A stretch of DNA of 64,000 nt from Neoscytalidium dimidiatum (lineage: Eukaryota > Ascomycota > Dothideomycetes > Botryosphaeriales > Botryosphaeriaceae), in contig CM074696.1 in NCBI GenBank assembly GCA_037367355.1, positions 992,001 to 1,056,000 on the forward strand. Direction: 5' to 3'. The translations under genes were made by a program, and so were the position numbers. Under the pieces are notes generated by a model that was not told where the DNA came from, searched no databases, and saw only the letters and a program-made list of their open reading frames with translations. This document shows positions 42,382 through 53,604 of this stretch, piece after piece; position 1 is the stretch's first letter; each line of letters starts with the position of its first letter.

Positions 42382-44199
42382 TTTTCCAGAATGAATTTCG
42401 GAGATGATGAATTTCTTGTCCGAATGGAATAGTGGATGAGAGGGCCAAAGGAAGGAGTTGGCAGTGGTGAAGAAGTGGTTCTGATCGTGGGCGGCTCGCC
42501 TTAAATATCGCAAATACGGGACCTCTGATGAAGAAGCGTCGAACGGAAACGGACGCACCCCGTAGACAAGCTGGAGCGCAGCCGGAGAACTTCGCAACCT
42601 CGGACACGCCGAGCACTCCAGGCGCAACGAGCGAAGGACGCGAAGGCGTCCATGGCTGGCGGTTTACACCGCCGCATACCGTAGTGGGCAGTCTAGGGCC
42701 TGGTGGGCGTCCGTTGGGGTCGCGAGAGGCGTGTGGAGCTGGCAGAGGAGGCTGTGGCTGAAAAGGTGGTGTTTTGTGGCGTGCGCGGTCAGAGAGAGGT
42801 GAGGTGATGTCCGCGAGGTCGGCACTTCGCTGGCAGCAGTCAACACGGGAGTTGGCCGCCAAGCGAGCCGGCGCGTCGGTGCCTGGCAGGGGTTTCTGCA
42901 GCTGTTCAGCTCGCCCGGCGGCGGCAGCACTGAAGGTTACCAGAAGCTGAAGGCTTGCCAGGCATCGAGACCGCACGAGGCAATGCTGACATCCTTGTCG
43001 AGGGCTTGGGTTGCCAGAAACGCGCAAGGCCGACAGCAGGGTTTCCCGAATCGTCAACCGTGACGCATGGTTCCAGGCGGCATCAGCCGCTGCTAGCGGC
43101 TTCAACCCGCATGCACTTGCTCGAAAATAGCACAATCACTCCGTTCACGTCGTCGTCTGGCGGTCCGGCGGCGGGTTGACGCGGCACGTACCCAAATTTC
43201 GCTGTACATCCGTCAGCCTTTGGCCCTTCAAAACAACGGCCCATGGCCAAACAGACTATTTCTCCTCCACGCTTGTTGAGTATCCCCTTCAGCTCTGGGA
43301 CCCACTGCGTCACGGCAACATCCTCTCAGCTCTTCCTGCGCATTGATGCTCCGTCGGCCTCGCCGCCGCCATGTGGGCCCCATGTACACGTCTCGCTTCT
43401 CCACAGATCCGCCTTGTAGCTCTCCGATTGCCGAGTCCGGAAACTCTGCGGACCACGTGCTGTTGAGCTTGGCTGTTCTTCAGGCGCTCAGCGTTTCCAG
43501 ATTCTGCGCTTGAGCCCGCCCCGAAAGACTCCGGGTGACTGCGATAATTGAGTGCACTCTCTTATCCTTCAGCCATGGGGCCTGCGGCCCATAGCGCATC
43601 TCTTCTGCCACTGAGTGGCTATTTTCGTCTGCCCGATGCTGGATTTGCACGATTCCCACATGGCATGTACCGTCACCGTAAGATGGCCCTCCGCCATCGC
43701 TGCGCTCTGCATAGTTCCGTTCTGCCTTTTCCTTTCCTACGACATGCGCCCACATTGCGGAGAAAAAAGGGGGGTTTTTTTTTAAAAAAAAAAAAATACA
43801 CACTATCTGTCTCTCTTCTGGAACTTAGTTTTTTTTTTTTTGAATCCAGAACGGTAAATTAACACATCTGAAGCGAACTCAGACTCAGAAAGAAAGACAA
43901 GAACGCCTCGCTATGCCACTCAAAATGTGCTGGGGCCTTGCGACCAACCTGTAAAAAAAAAAGATAATAGAAAGATAATCAAGACGCACGAGAGTAAAGA
44001 GGAAAAGGTTGAAGGTCCGGCGGAAACAGAAGATCCACTCGGCTACCCAGAGAAGCACCGAGCCACCGAACCAAGTCACCCCAGGTTGCATAGACTCGAA
44101 ACTACCCCACCAATCGACACTGAAACCACAACGCCCTTTTCTCCTTCCTCTGCAATCTAACCTCAGTCTCCTCCTAGAATCCGTCGATCGTGCATGCCC
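42382..44199. other. intergenic, no gene seen
   Basis: Promoter of the secreted-protein gene on the left, 3' region of the antiporter gene on the right. The open frames are short and lack domains. Several A and T runs occur from 43.77 to 43.97 kb. Confidence 0.55.
43775..43796. repeat. T9A13 palindromic homopolymer
   Basis: Nine T directly followed by thirteen A, of the same kind as the T14A11 element at 28.26 kb. Confidence 0.9.
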
Positions 44200-47100
44200 T
44201 TAGTAGGCTCGTCCGCTTCTACTCTTCCCAATGGTTTTGAAAGTCTGTGAGAATTGAGGACTTCCGCCGAGCGCCAGCGTATCGAAACGGTTGATTTCCA
44301 TAGTGGTGTCGTCGGTGTATCCGGACAAAAAGAAACCGACGACGACTACTAGGTAGGAGAGGATGAGGATCGAGCCCTTGAAATAGTTGCTCTTGCCCTC
44401 GCCGTACATGTACGAAAGCAAGAAGACGCACAGAATCACCGTAACCATGTCCCACTGAGGGAAAATGAGGGCTTAGGACCGGTCAGTGGAAGTCGGACTT
44501 CACGAAACAGAGGAGAACTTACTGAAAGTGTGACCTAGAATATTTTGCGGGTCGATGAAGCGGCCCTCGATCGCGCTATAAAGGACGAGAGCTGGGATCT
44601 GAAGGAGACAGACTTGCAGCGCATAGGCAGAGCCAATCTCCATCGAAAGAGCGATGTTACCGTTCATAGCAAACGAGATAGCGTTCTGGGATATCACATC
44701 AGCAAAATGATTACGAGAGATGGTCTCTTTCTGTAAAGAAAAGGGTACTCACCAAGAATTCAGTCGTGTTGGGAACGAGTGCGAATAAAGTGATACCAAG
44801 GAACTTTTCATCGATATCCACATTTTCCAAGACTGCGTCAACCGTGTTGACCAAGATCTCTGCAATGACGGCATACGCCACTGTTGCCGTGAGAAGGATG
44901 ACAGCGGACTTTGTACGACTCCAGTTAGGTGCGTCATGACCGCCACCGTGACCAGTAGCCGTGTGGCCATCGTCAATCTCTTCGCCAGCTGTGCCAGTCC
45001 TATGGAGATTAGGGCGATCTGAGTGACCGGAAGCAGCTAGATTGACTTGTGAGACCCTACGAGGATGCTTGGTTGCGGTAGCATCACGAGCAGCGACGGC
45101 AGCCGCAGTGGCGGCCATTTCAGCAACTTGACGAACTAGCTGGTTGTTCTCTTCCTCGGATATTCCGTGAAGGTTAATACTTCGCTGACTCCGGGAATCG
45201 TGATGGTGGTCGTCTGCATCCTGAGGAGGAATGATGTGTGGCGTATGAGACTCCGTGCTGTGTGAGGACTTTGCCCTGTCAAGGTAGTCACCACTTGGAG
45301 AGAGCCCTGCTTGTTTGAGGGATTGTCCAAGAATGCGCTTGTACAAGGCTGACTCGCGAATGTTCTGATCGGACTTGCCAAGCGTTCCATAAGAGGTAAC
45401 CTGGTCTCCAACAGCAACTCCACCGGGGTGCTGAGAGTGGAGTTGTCCGGAGGCGGCAAGATGGCTGGCCGCCATGTCCATCTTTTCTACCTTTTTCTCA
45501 TCAACCTCGGCGCTCCAAATGACAGCGGCGTGCGTCCTAAGCGTGAATAGAAGACCAATCGCGTAAGAAAGGAACAGGGTTATTGAAGCAAACCACACGA
45601 AAGGCCGGACTGCCTGAAGATAGAATCGGTCGTGGACCGCAGGAGACTGGTCAAAGAAGCATCTTCGGCAATCGCGTTCGTTTTCTAATTTCGACCCCCC
45701 ATGACTACAGTCGCGGCAATTAAGTTCGTGCTAAGACTAAGTCAGTGATCTTTTCATCCCAGATTGGGGTAATAGAACTCACGCTTCCATAGATCTGGTA
45801 GAACAGAGTGGGTCCAAATACCCCAATAACGGCAAACAGAAGCATGGTTGACGTCACACCCGCAGACTTCACATTAAAGCGTTGCGTTTTTCTCTTCAAA
45901 GCGCCGAAGCACATAGAGAGACCCGGAAGGAACAAGATACCGGCAAAGATGCTGCCAATGATGCTGCCCTCCACCAATTGAGCCTTTCCTTCCTTAAGGG
46001 CAACACAATAAAGGAAGACTTCCACTACTGTCGAGAAGAATGCGTTGATAGTAGCACCTACGCCCATGGACGATTGAGCCGAGATAGACGCGACTGCCTG
46101 ACCGATGAAGTATGCCAACGGAATGATCGAGAACAGAGCCAAAGTGAAGACGAGGAATTGGTTTGTCAATGCAATATCCAGACCCAAGGCCTCGTCCAGA
46201 ACAAAGTAATCAAAGATAACGAAGGCAACGACACCGAGTAGGTTGATGAGGAAAATGTTGGTCCCATCCACGGTGTATTTCCAATATTTGATGCCCACTG
46301 CTCTGTAGGTGCAGAGCAAGATAGACGAAGCCGGCTCGTCTGGTCGGCGAATGTCAGAGATGTTGGAGTGAAATGACAAGGCGAGAGGATGCCGACGGAG
46401 ATGATCGAATAGCAAGTAGGTCACCCGACCCATAGGGATAGAGAAGACGAGCAGCCAGCATATTCCAGATACCAGGAAAAGAGACGGCGTCAGGAGACCG
46501 TAGAAAACGATGAAGAAGACGACGCGACCCACACTCCACTTTCCTCGACCGAAGAGCCTCCTCTTCACACCCACAACGTGACCAGAATCAGCGTTGCTTC
46601 CTCGGCCGGGACGACCAAGAAGACTTTGAGTCTCATCCGCGGAGTCAATACTATTGCGGTGTCGTCCTACTAGGCCGCGGTTTGACGATGGTCCAAAAAA
46701 AAGTCGGCCTTCTTCGATGTCTCCGCTCTGCCATTGCTCATACTCGCTGATACTGCGGCCTTCTCCCTCATCCTCTTCAAGGTAAGCCTCCTCTTGGATA
46801 AGCTTGACGTACTTGCCGAATGGATAGAACAGGTATCTGGCAAGGCCCCAAAACGTTTTACCGTAAGCAATGGAGCCATCGGCAAACCCAAGCAAGAAGC
46901 AGATAAGTGCGCCGGCTGCGGCAATGGCAGCGAGCCACCAGCCGAAGATCAAGGTCCACAGGAAATTGAAGAGCACGAGCCATGGACTGACAAAGCCACC
47001 GGGCGTGGAGTGGATATCACCTTCTGCCGTCTTCTGGACTGAACGGTTCTTCTTGTAAAGCGCAGGCTTCCAGATCCTGATGCCAAAGGGGTGCGTCTCG

Positions 47101-47666
47101 TTGATAGCCTCTTGCCTATCTTTCAAGGTGAAGCTCTCAGCGTCACTGAGGTCCGCATCGTCATCCCCATTGTCGATGTCTGCTTCTTCTTCCTCGTCGT
47201 CGGCGCGAATTGTGTCATCACCCGAAGAGCCGGCAGGTTGCACATCCGTTGGGGTTCGCACGCCGGAATTGCTCTCCTGTGCGATTTCCTCATCGTCGGT
47301 CGAATCTACCTTCGCGAGGACCGGTGTTTGAGCGGCAGGTCGACGGCGCAAGGTGGAGGGAACGCGGCGCAGAGACCCGGAGGCCATTTTAGCTTGCTTC
47401 TGCTGTTGCTGCTGTTGTTGTTGGAGCATCTCATCGACCTCGTCCTCCGCATCGTCGACGGAGAATTCCTGGCCCCGATGGAGGCGGGTAGTAGAAGTGG
47501 TGCGGCGGCCCATGCCTTTCCGCTGAGGTGGCTTGAGACCCTGCTGCTGTTGCTGCTGCTGCTGCGACGGAGAGTCTACCGGGGGTCTTGCGCTGCTCGA
47601 CGAGGACGCTAGAGCGTCTGTAGTGGAGGGGCCGTTAGCCTGCATGCCCTTCACAGAGTGGTACAT
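44200..47666 (-). CDS. VNX1-like vacuolar cation/H+ antiporter (CaCA superfamily)
   Basis: A 1098-residue transporter in exons 47666-45783, 45730-44753, 44685-44523 and 44471-44200; introns of 52, 67 and 51 nt all keep phase. The N-terminal 190 residues are disordered with two poly-Gln tracts (8 Gln each) and acidic runs. They are followed by HPFGIRIWKPALYKK, a motif of the low-affinity vacuolar monovalent cation/H+ exchangers of fungi. The first transporter half includes GATINAFFSTVVEVFLYC and GSIIGSIFAGILFLPGLSMCFGALKRK (alpha-1-type repeat of CAX proteins). A His-rich cytosolic loop (HTATGHGGGHDAP) separates it from the second half, which has LFALVPNTTEFL and NAISFAMNGNIALSMEIGSA (alpha-2-type repeat). 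Yeast Vnx1 exchanges Na+ or K+ for H+ at the vacuole; that function is inferred here. The ATG at 47666 is the first in the frame. Confidence 0.9.
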
Positions 47667-48572
47667 TCTTGTCTCGAGGATCTTCGGATGTCACGCACCA
47701 GAAGCGCCCTGCGGCGGGGTTTGGGCAGCTCTTGACCTCTGGCCATCGCGATCTGGGGCTCGCGCGCTGCTGGGTCTGCTGGCATTGCTCCTCTCCGAGT
47801 TAGCCGGCCGAGAAGCCGCGGCGTCAGAGAGTGGCTGGTCTTGCCTTGCTTGGCTTTGGTCGTCGGCCATTTTGAGGCTCGGCAGGTGGAATGAGACCGT
47901 CAGACGCTGAGGAATGAGGCGGATAGCCGCCTATGAGCCTGTTTGTTGTCAGGCTGAGGGGCCGTGCGGGAGCTGGTGCTGGAGATCGCGGGCGCGGACA
48001 CGGAAAGGCGGTAAGTTGGTTGCATGCTACTATTATAGACGGAGGCAGAGGCAGAGGAATCCCAGCGACATGGGGGCCGGCAGATGACCGTCTCTCATGC
48101 TGCACACGCCGCGCTAGCTGCGCTACGATTATTACGGGTTGCGCGATCGCTGGCGAAGCTATGATTGCAAGCTTGCAGCACACGTGAGGCCAGTTCGCGG
48201 CAGGTGCGCGCCTGAGCTCACCTGGCGTCACAGAGAGATAGGCGGCCGGCTCGCTCCCCCAGCAGCCAGCAGCCAGCGGCCAGTGGCCAGCACTAGGGCA
48301 GGCCCGGCCGGCATCCAAGCGCTGATCGGACGGACTGCCGCCGAGAACGCCGACGCCGCTGAGTGGCCGCAAGCTTCCAAGAGCTCCAACACCATCATCA
48401 CCATCGCCGAACCCATCGCAACCCACCACCACCGCGACCTACCCGCCCCTGCTGCTGCACCTGCATCGTCCTCCGCGCTCCATCCTGCCGCTCCCGGATA
48501 CGTGCACCGCACCCCCGGCCCGCTCCCGTCGCTCGTCCACACGGCCTCCATCCCCCAGCCGCCGCCACCATC
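47667..48572. promoter_or_regulatory. shared divergent promoter
   Basis: The 906 bp between the antiporter (-) and Rpt6 (+) genes. The last 250 bp before 48573 are C-rich on the plus strand, as expected for a strongly expressed gene's leader. No proteasome-associated control element could be confirmed by eye. Confidence 0.45.
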
Positions 48573-49796
48573 ATGGCGCTCGACACCTTCTTCCACAACA
48601 AAATCGAGAGCATGAAGCTCGAGATCATCCAGGGCCAGGCTAAGCTTCGTCGTCTAGAAGCACAGCGCAACGACTACAACTCGCGCGTGCGGTTATTGCG
48701 CGAGGAGCTGGGTCTGCTGCAACAGCCCGGCTCCTACGTTGGCGAGGTCGTCAAGGTGATGGGCACCAAGAAGGTCCTAGTCAAGGTGCATCCGGAGGGC
48801 AAATACGGTAGGTCTCCCCTGCTGATACCGCTACCCGTCTGCTGCTGACGCGCTCGCCCAGTCGTCGATGTCTCGGATCAGGTCGATATATCCAAGCTGA
48901 CGGCCGGCAAACGTGTCACTCTCCTGAGCGACTCCTACAAGCTGGAGAAGATGCTCCCCTCGTCCGTCGACCCTCTCGTCTCGCTCATGATGGTTGAGAA
49001 GGTGCCGGACAGCACATACGACATGATTGGTGGCCTGGACCAGCAGATCAAGGAAATCAAGGAAGTCATCGAGTTGGGCCTGAAGCATCCAGAGCTCTTC
49101 GAATCCCTTGGTATTGCACAGCCGAAGGGCGTCTTACTGTACGGTCCCCCGGGGACTGGAAAGACGCTGCTTGCTCGTGCAGTGGCACATCACACCGATT
49201 GCAAGTTCATCAGGGTGTCGGGTAGCGAGCTGGTGCAGAAGTATATCGGTGAAGGCTCACGTATGGTACGTGAGTTGTTCGTCATGGCACGTGAACACGC
49301 ACCATCGATCATCTTCATGGATGAAATCGACAGCATCGGAAGCAGTCGTGTGGAGGGTTCCTCTGGTGGTGATTCCGAGGTGCAGCGCACCATGCTGGAG
49401 CTTCTTAACCAGCTTGACGGCTTCGAGCCAACCAAAAACATCAAGATCATTATGGCAACCAACCGCCTCGACATTCTCGACCCTGCCCTTCTTCGTCCTG
49501 GCCGTATCGACCGTAAGATCGAGTTCCCTCCGCCAACCGTCGAGGCTCGCGCCGACATTCTGCGCATCCACTCCCGCTCCATGAACCTTACTCGTGGTAT
49601 CAACCTGACAAAGATAGCTGAAAAGATGAATGGTTGCTCTGGTGCCGAGCTGAAGGGTGTCTGCACGGAGGCGGGAATGTACGCTCTCCGTGAGAGACGA
49701 GTACACGTTACACAGGAAGATTTCGACCTGGCAACCGCCAAGATCCTCAACAAGCACGATGACAAGCAGATGAGTTTGTCGAAGCTCTGGAAGTAA
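48573..49796 (+). CDS. rpt6: 26S proteasome regulatory subunit 8 (Rpt6 ATPase)
   Basis: AAA+ ATPase of the 19S base that helps unfold substrates and open the 20S gate, in nucleus and cytosol. Two exons, 48573-48807 and 48862-49796, give 389 residues, the family's usual length. An N-terminal coiled coil (residues 10-50) precedes the OB-fold ([20 protein letters not shown], split by the intron after GKY). Walker A is GPPGTGKT near residues 173-180, Walker B is IIFMDEID near 228-235, and sensor-1 and arginine-finger region reads [22 protein letters not shown]. Near the end come [20 protein letters not shown] and the C-terminal SLSKLWK, the Rpt6-specific tail. The conserved [11 protein letters not shown] segment separates this subunit from other Rpt paralogs. 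Confidence 0.97.
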
Positions 49797-51537
49797 GCGA
49801 GCGCCTGGGCTCTTGGAGGATTGGGAGGACTAGAGGCAGGCATCTCACCAATTATGCCTGCTTATCGCTGCATGTGGCAGCAGGTGCCGTAGTCGTTCAT
49901 CCATTGTCCCGGCAGCCGCGGAAGCCATTCTGTGATCATCAAAGCGAATCAAGTTATAGAGAAAAATAATATTTGTGTACGATCATCTACCCGTGAAACG
50001 TTTTTCAGGGGCCCCGCACAAGTGGAGAAAGAAAGACTGAAGAAGCAAGGACTAATGAATTGATATGATTGTATTGGCGCTTATCAAAATCTTTTAAGTT
50101 CTATTTCGTATGACAATTAGTCGTGATACACCAGGTTATGCAAGGCCTTGTAGCACGTGATCAAAAGCGGGGTGAAAGCAAAGAAAGAGGAGTGGTTCAA
50201 CGGTCCTATTCTCCTCGCAGCAAAGCGTGCTACAACGTCGTTTGACAGACACGTTTTTAGGTGAAGAACGGGTTAGAGAAACATGTGCTGTGACGACACA
50301 CCGCCCATCCGTGCTTTTCTCATCCCTGCCACACACCCTTCAACCCTTCCTCCGGGGAAACGTTTCATGCTTCCCGGCCTTTCCATGCGAGCCTAATTTT
50401 CTTTTCTGAGAGAGATGCTACAAGGCCCGCGGGCTGGGCGGGCGGGCTGCGTGAGATCGAAACTATATTCAGCGTCAAGGTCGACCGTTCGTTGGATCTG
50501 GCTGCGTGTGGCTAAAGTGGATGGACGGGTGCGTACGAATGCAAAAGGGAGTATCGGGAAGTGCCAATCCTGCATGATGCAGCTTTACGAGGCACGAGCA
50601 TGCAATCGATCGGCATTCACGCCATTCGACATCGGCCCCGGCCGTTGATAAGTGAGAGACACCTTCATGGAAACGCAACGAAGCAAGCAAATCTTGCTTT
50701 GGTTGTTGCTAAGACGGGAGATCATCTCGTGCTGTCATTTCTGAAAGGGCCGGACAAAGTGGGGAAGGCGAACGGGACCTGAATAATGTCTATGATGCAG
50801 GGTCGAACTTTATTCTGGCCGTCCGAAAATCGGCATACATGTGTTGCTTTCTTTTTTTTTTTTCAAACAGCCAAGCTTGAGTAAGTTCGATCTACAATCT
50901 AGACTTGTCACGTGGATTGACGGGCTAGCGGGTGTCGCGGAATATGTGACGAGAGAAGTTTTATTACTTCTTCATGGAGAGCCAGTTGAATGTTTATTTG
51001 TATCCTGTCTCTACCTTAAAGCAGAACTGTATAGTTTGGAACATCCAGAGTTTTGCCGGAGGTTACGGAGTGATAATTTGCAGGGACGGACATAACCTCT
51101 ACAGTTTCTTGCAGGAGGACTGCCTATAGTGGGGCTCGTTGTACTTAAAGATTATGCTACCCACTCCTACAGAGCTCACGCACTTACGATCGTCTTATTC
51201 AATGTGAGTACTCCCAGAAGTACGACTTAGAATTACAGCGATGTAATTTGTCTTTATTTTCCTTATGGACTGCCTATATTAGAGAGACCGTCGTCCGAAA
51301 CCTACGCCGTCGCTGTGAAGCCTTTATGAGATGACTAGGAGCAAAAACAAACTTCAGAGACCATCATTCAACCATGATACATGCTATGCCAAAATCACCC
51401 AGAACAGCCATTTAGGACGACTCCGAGAACATCGCTGTCGGGAACCACTGAAGAGGGGTGTGCTACCCGTGGCAATGTGCTAGCTGACGCTCTGATCTTC
51501 ATGCCTTCATCCCTATTGGTGCTCTGAATCGGTCACC
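49797..51537. other. convergent 3' intergenic region
   Basis: It lies between the 3' ends of Rpt6 (+) and the F-box gene (-). It is AT-rich, with short unrelated frames and an 11-bp direct repeat GACTGCCTATA near 51.12 and 51.27 kb. No gene is seen. Confidence 0.55.
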
Positions 51538-53604
51538 TTAACTTTTAACATTCATTTCCCTCACCAGCCAACTCAGCTCATATTCTTCCCTCCTTGCGTC
51601 AGAAGCTCCATCTAGACTCCACTTCACTGGGCCGTGGTCCGTCCATCCCCAAAGACTGTCTTCACCGTTAAATGCCAACGCAAAGACCACGCCCTGAGAG
51701 GGTAATTCGACGGGCTGAAGGCTGACTATCTCCGTGGGGTCATAGAAGAGGTCGCTACGTGATCGGGAATATGTATCGTGTGGTTCCGTGATATCACGGC
51801 GCGAGAAGCATGAGTAGTAATCCCACCCACACCGATCAACCCAGGGCCATTCTTCCTGGTCGAGAAAATCTTCGTTAGAGAAGTTTGAGGCCGAGGTATC
51901 TGTAGATGCTGTCGTAGTGATGCTTGATACTGAAGGCGCACTGCCATGCATAGCAACAGCAGTGACAGGGCTGGAGCCAGAGTTGTCGTTCGTCCCACTG
52001 GTACCAACAACTTGGGAAGCTACGGAAGTAGCATCTGAAGAGCCTGAACTGGATCCTGTGCTGTCACTGGAGCTGGTACTCCTGCTCATGGTTGTTAAGG
52101 ATCCATTCGAGTGAGTCTGACGTTCGAAGAAAGCATTTGGATGGAGAGCCCAAATTTGAACACGCTTCCAGGTAGCAATGGCAACACGCCTTTTACGGGG
52201 CGAGACTGCCATGATTAGCCCCAGTGAAGAACTTGCGCCAGCTTCAAGATTAAGTCCACCAAGTTCAGCAACAATGAAATGTTCGACTGAGTGATATCGC
52301 TGGAGCGGATTATAATGCTGACAGCCGGTTGGAAAGTGAACACCTTTGACTATGTAGGCGCCTGGATGTGGCCCCTCGTTGTGGATATGTAACTGAAGCA
52401 CGCTGTTCAAGCAATATTCGTCACCCGCAGGATCTACGAGGCGATGCTTGTGGTGTACAGCAAGTGGAAAGCCGAAGGTAGCGGTGGTGAATGGTCTCGT
52501 GGCGAAAGACATGCGAGTAGGTGACATGTGGTCCGAACTCACAGAGGTGTAGTCATCGATTTCCCAGAGTGGGGTCGGAATCCCTGGGGCAAAAAACCAG
52601 GCCCTATTTTTGATGATAACAATTTCGCTTGGCGCAGGCGCAGGAGTTCCGCTTGCTGCGCAGCTGGTATCGCAGACTCTGGTAAGTGGAAACGGGTCTA
52701 CAAGCGCATTAAATTCGGTTAGACCCTAGTTTGTAGTCAGGAAGCTTATATCGAAGAGAATATGAGGCTTACCGTAGAATCTGTTCGGTCTCTTCTGGAT
52801 CCATTCAATGCGCCACTCGCCCGAGGACTTTAGAGTACCACCAGGATTGACATCATAGCTAATGAGAGCAGAACCGTCATCTGCCATCGCCATGGCTCTC
52901 GGTTCAAGTGTCCCTCCAGTGTTTATGTCTCTTATTTCTTCAACACTTGCATCGAAGGCCTCTGTGAAAGCCCAGGTCACTAGCTTCAAAAGCTCTCTTG
53001 ACTGTTTGGCGGCCGTCCTGACGAAAGGGCCTCCTCCGTCATCTTTCAGGCGGTAACGGTAGAGCACAGCAAGTCTGTCAACGCATTGGCAGACTTTCGA
53101 CCTCTCATGGGAGCCGTAGAAAGCTGACTTTACGACCTCAAACTGAATGTCTTCTTCCGGACCAAGATCCAGAGCTGCGGGTGACAGGACACACTTGAGT
53201 ATTGGAATCTGAGACTTGATGCTGTACACACCAAGGGAAGCATCGCTAGTGCGCACCACTGCCATCAGCAAGTGGTCTGTCTTGCAGCTGCAGTTCATGA
53301 ACATGCCATATTTCAATGCACTCTCGAGTGGTAGGGTAAAACGTGATACGTCGGCAAGCGCGTTGATTCCGTGTAGAAGGTTCCTCGAGGCACGGCGCCG
53401 AAATACCTCATATAGTTTCTTGACATCCTTGGTATAGAGTCTGTCGTTGATGCCCGGTATGTTATCCAATTGTGTCTGGAGAGGGAGGATCCCGAGTGCG
53501 GCGGAGCGAAGGGCCTTGCAGACACGAAACAACTGGGAGAAACTGCCCGGGTCGAGGCAGTAGATAACCTCCAGCAAGAGCTCAGTTGGGAGGTCGAGCA
53601 ACAT
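51538..53604 (-). CDS. F-box protein
   Basis: A 663-residue protein in two exons, 53604-52773 and 52697-51538, joined by a 75-nt GTAAGC...TAG intron that fuses NRFY to DPFPLTRVC in phase. The F-box is at the very N-terminus: LLDLPTELLLEVIYCLDPGS followed by FSQLFRVCKALRSAALGILP, the usual F-box helices that bind Skp1 in SCF ubiquitin ligases. No WD40 or LRR repeats are visible. The C-terminal half is one globular region with a Ser/Thr-rich disordered insert (about residues 460-525) and a Trp-rich end (EEWPWVDRCGWDYYSCF, DSLWGWTDHGPVKWSLDG). The substrate is unknown. The second exon also opens a long frame from a GTG, which is part of this gene and not a separate start. Confidence 0.85.

Noticed and set aside
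47091..47612. Plus-strand frame opposite the antiporter N-terminus with Leu runs
   Set aside because: The Leu runs are the antisense reading of the poly-Gln tracts.
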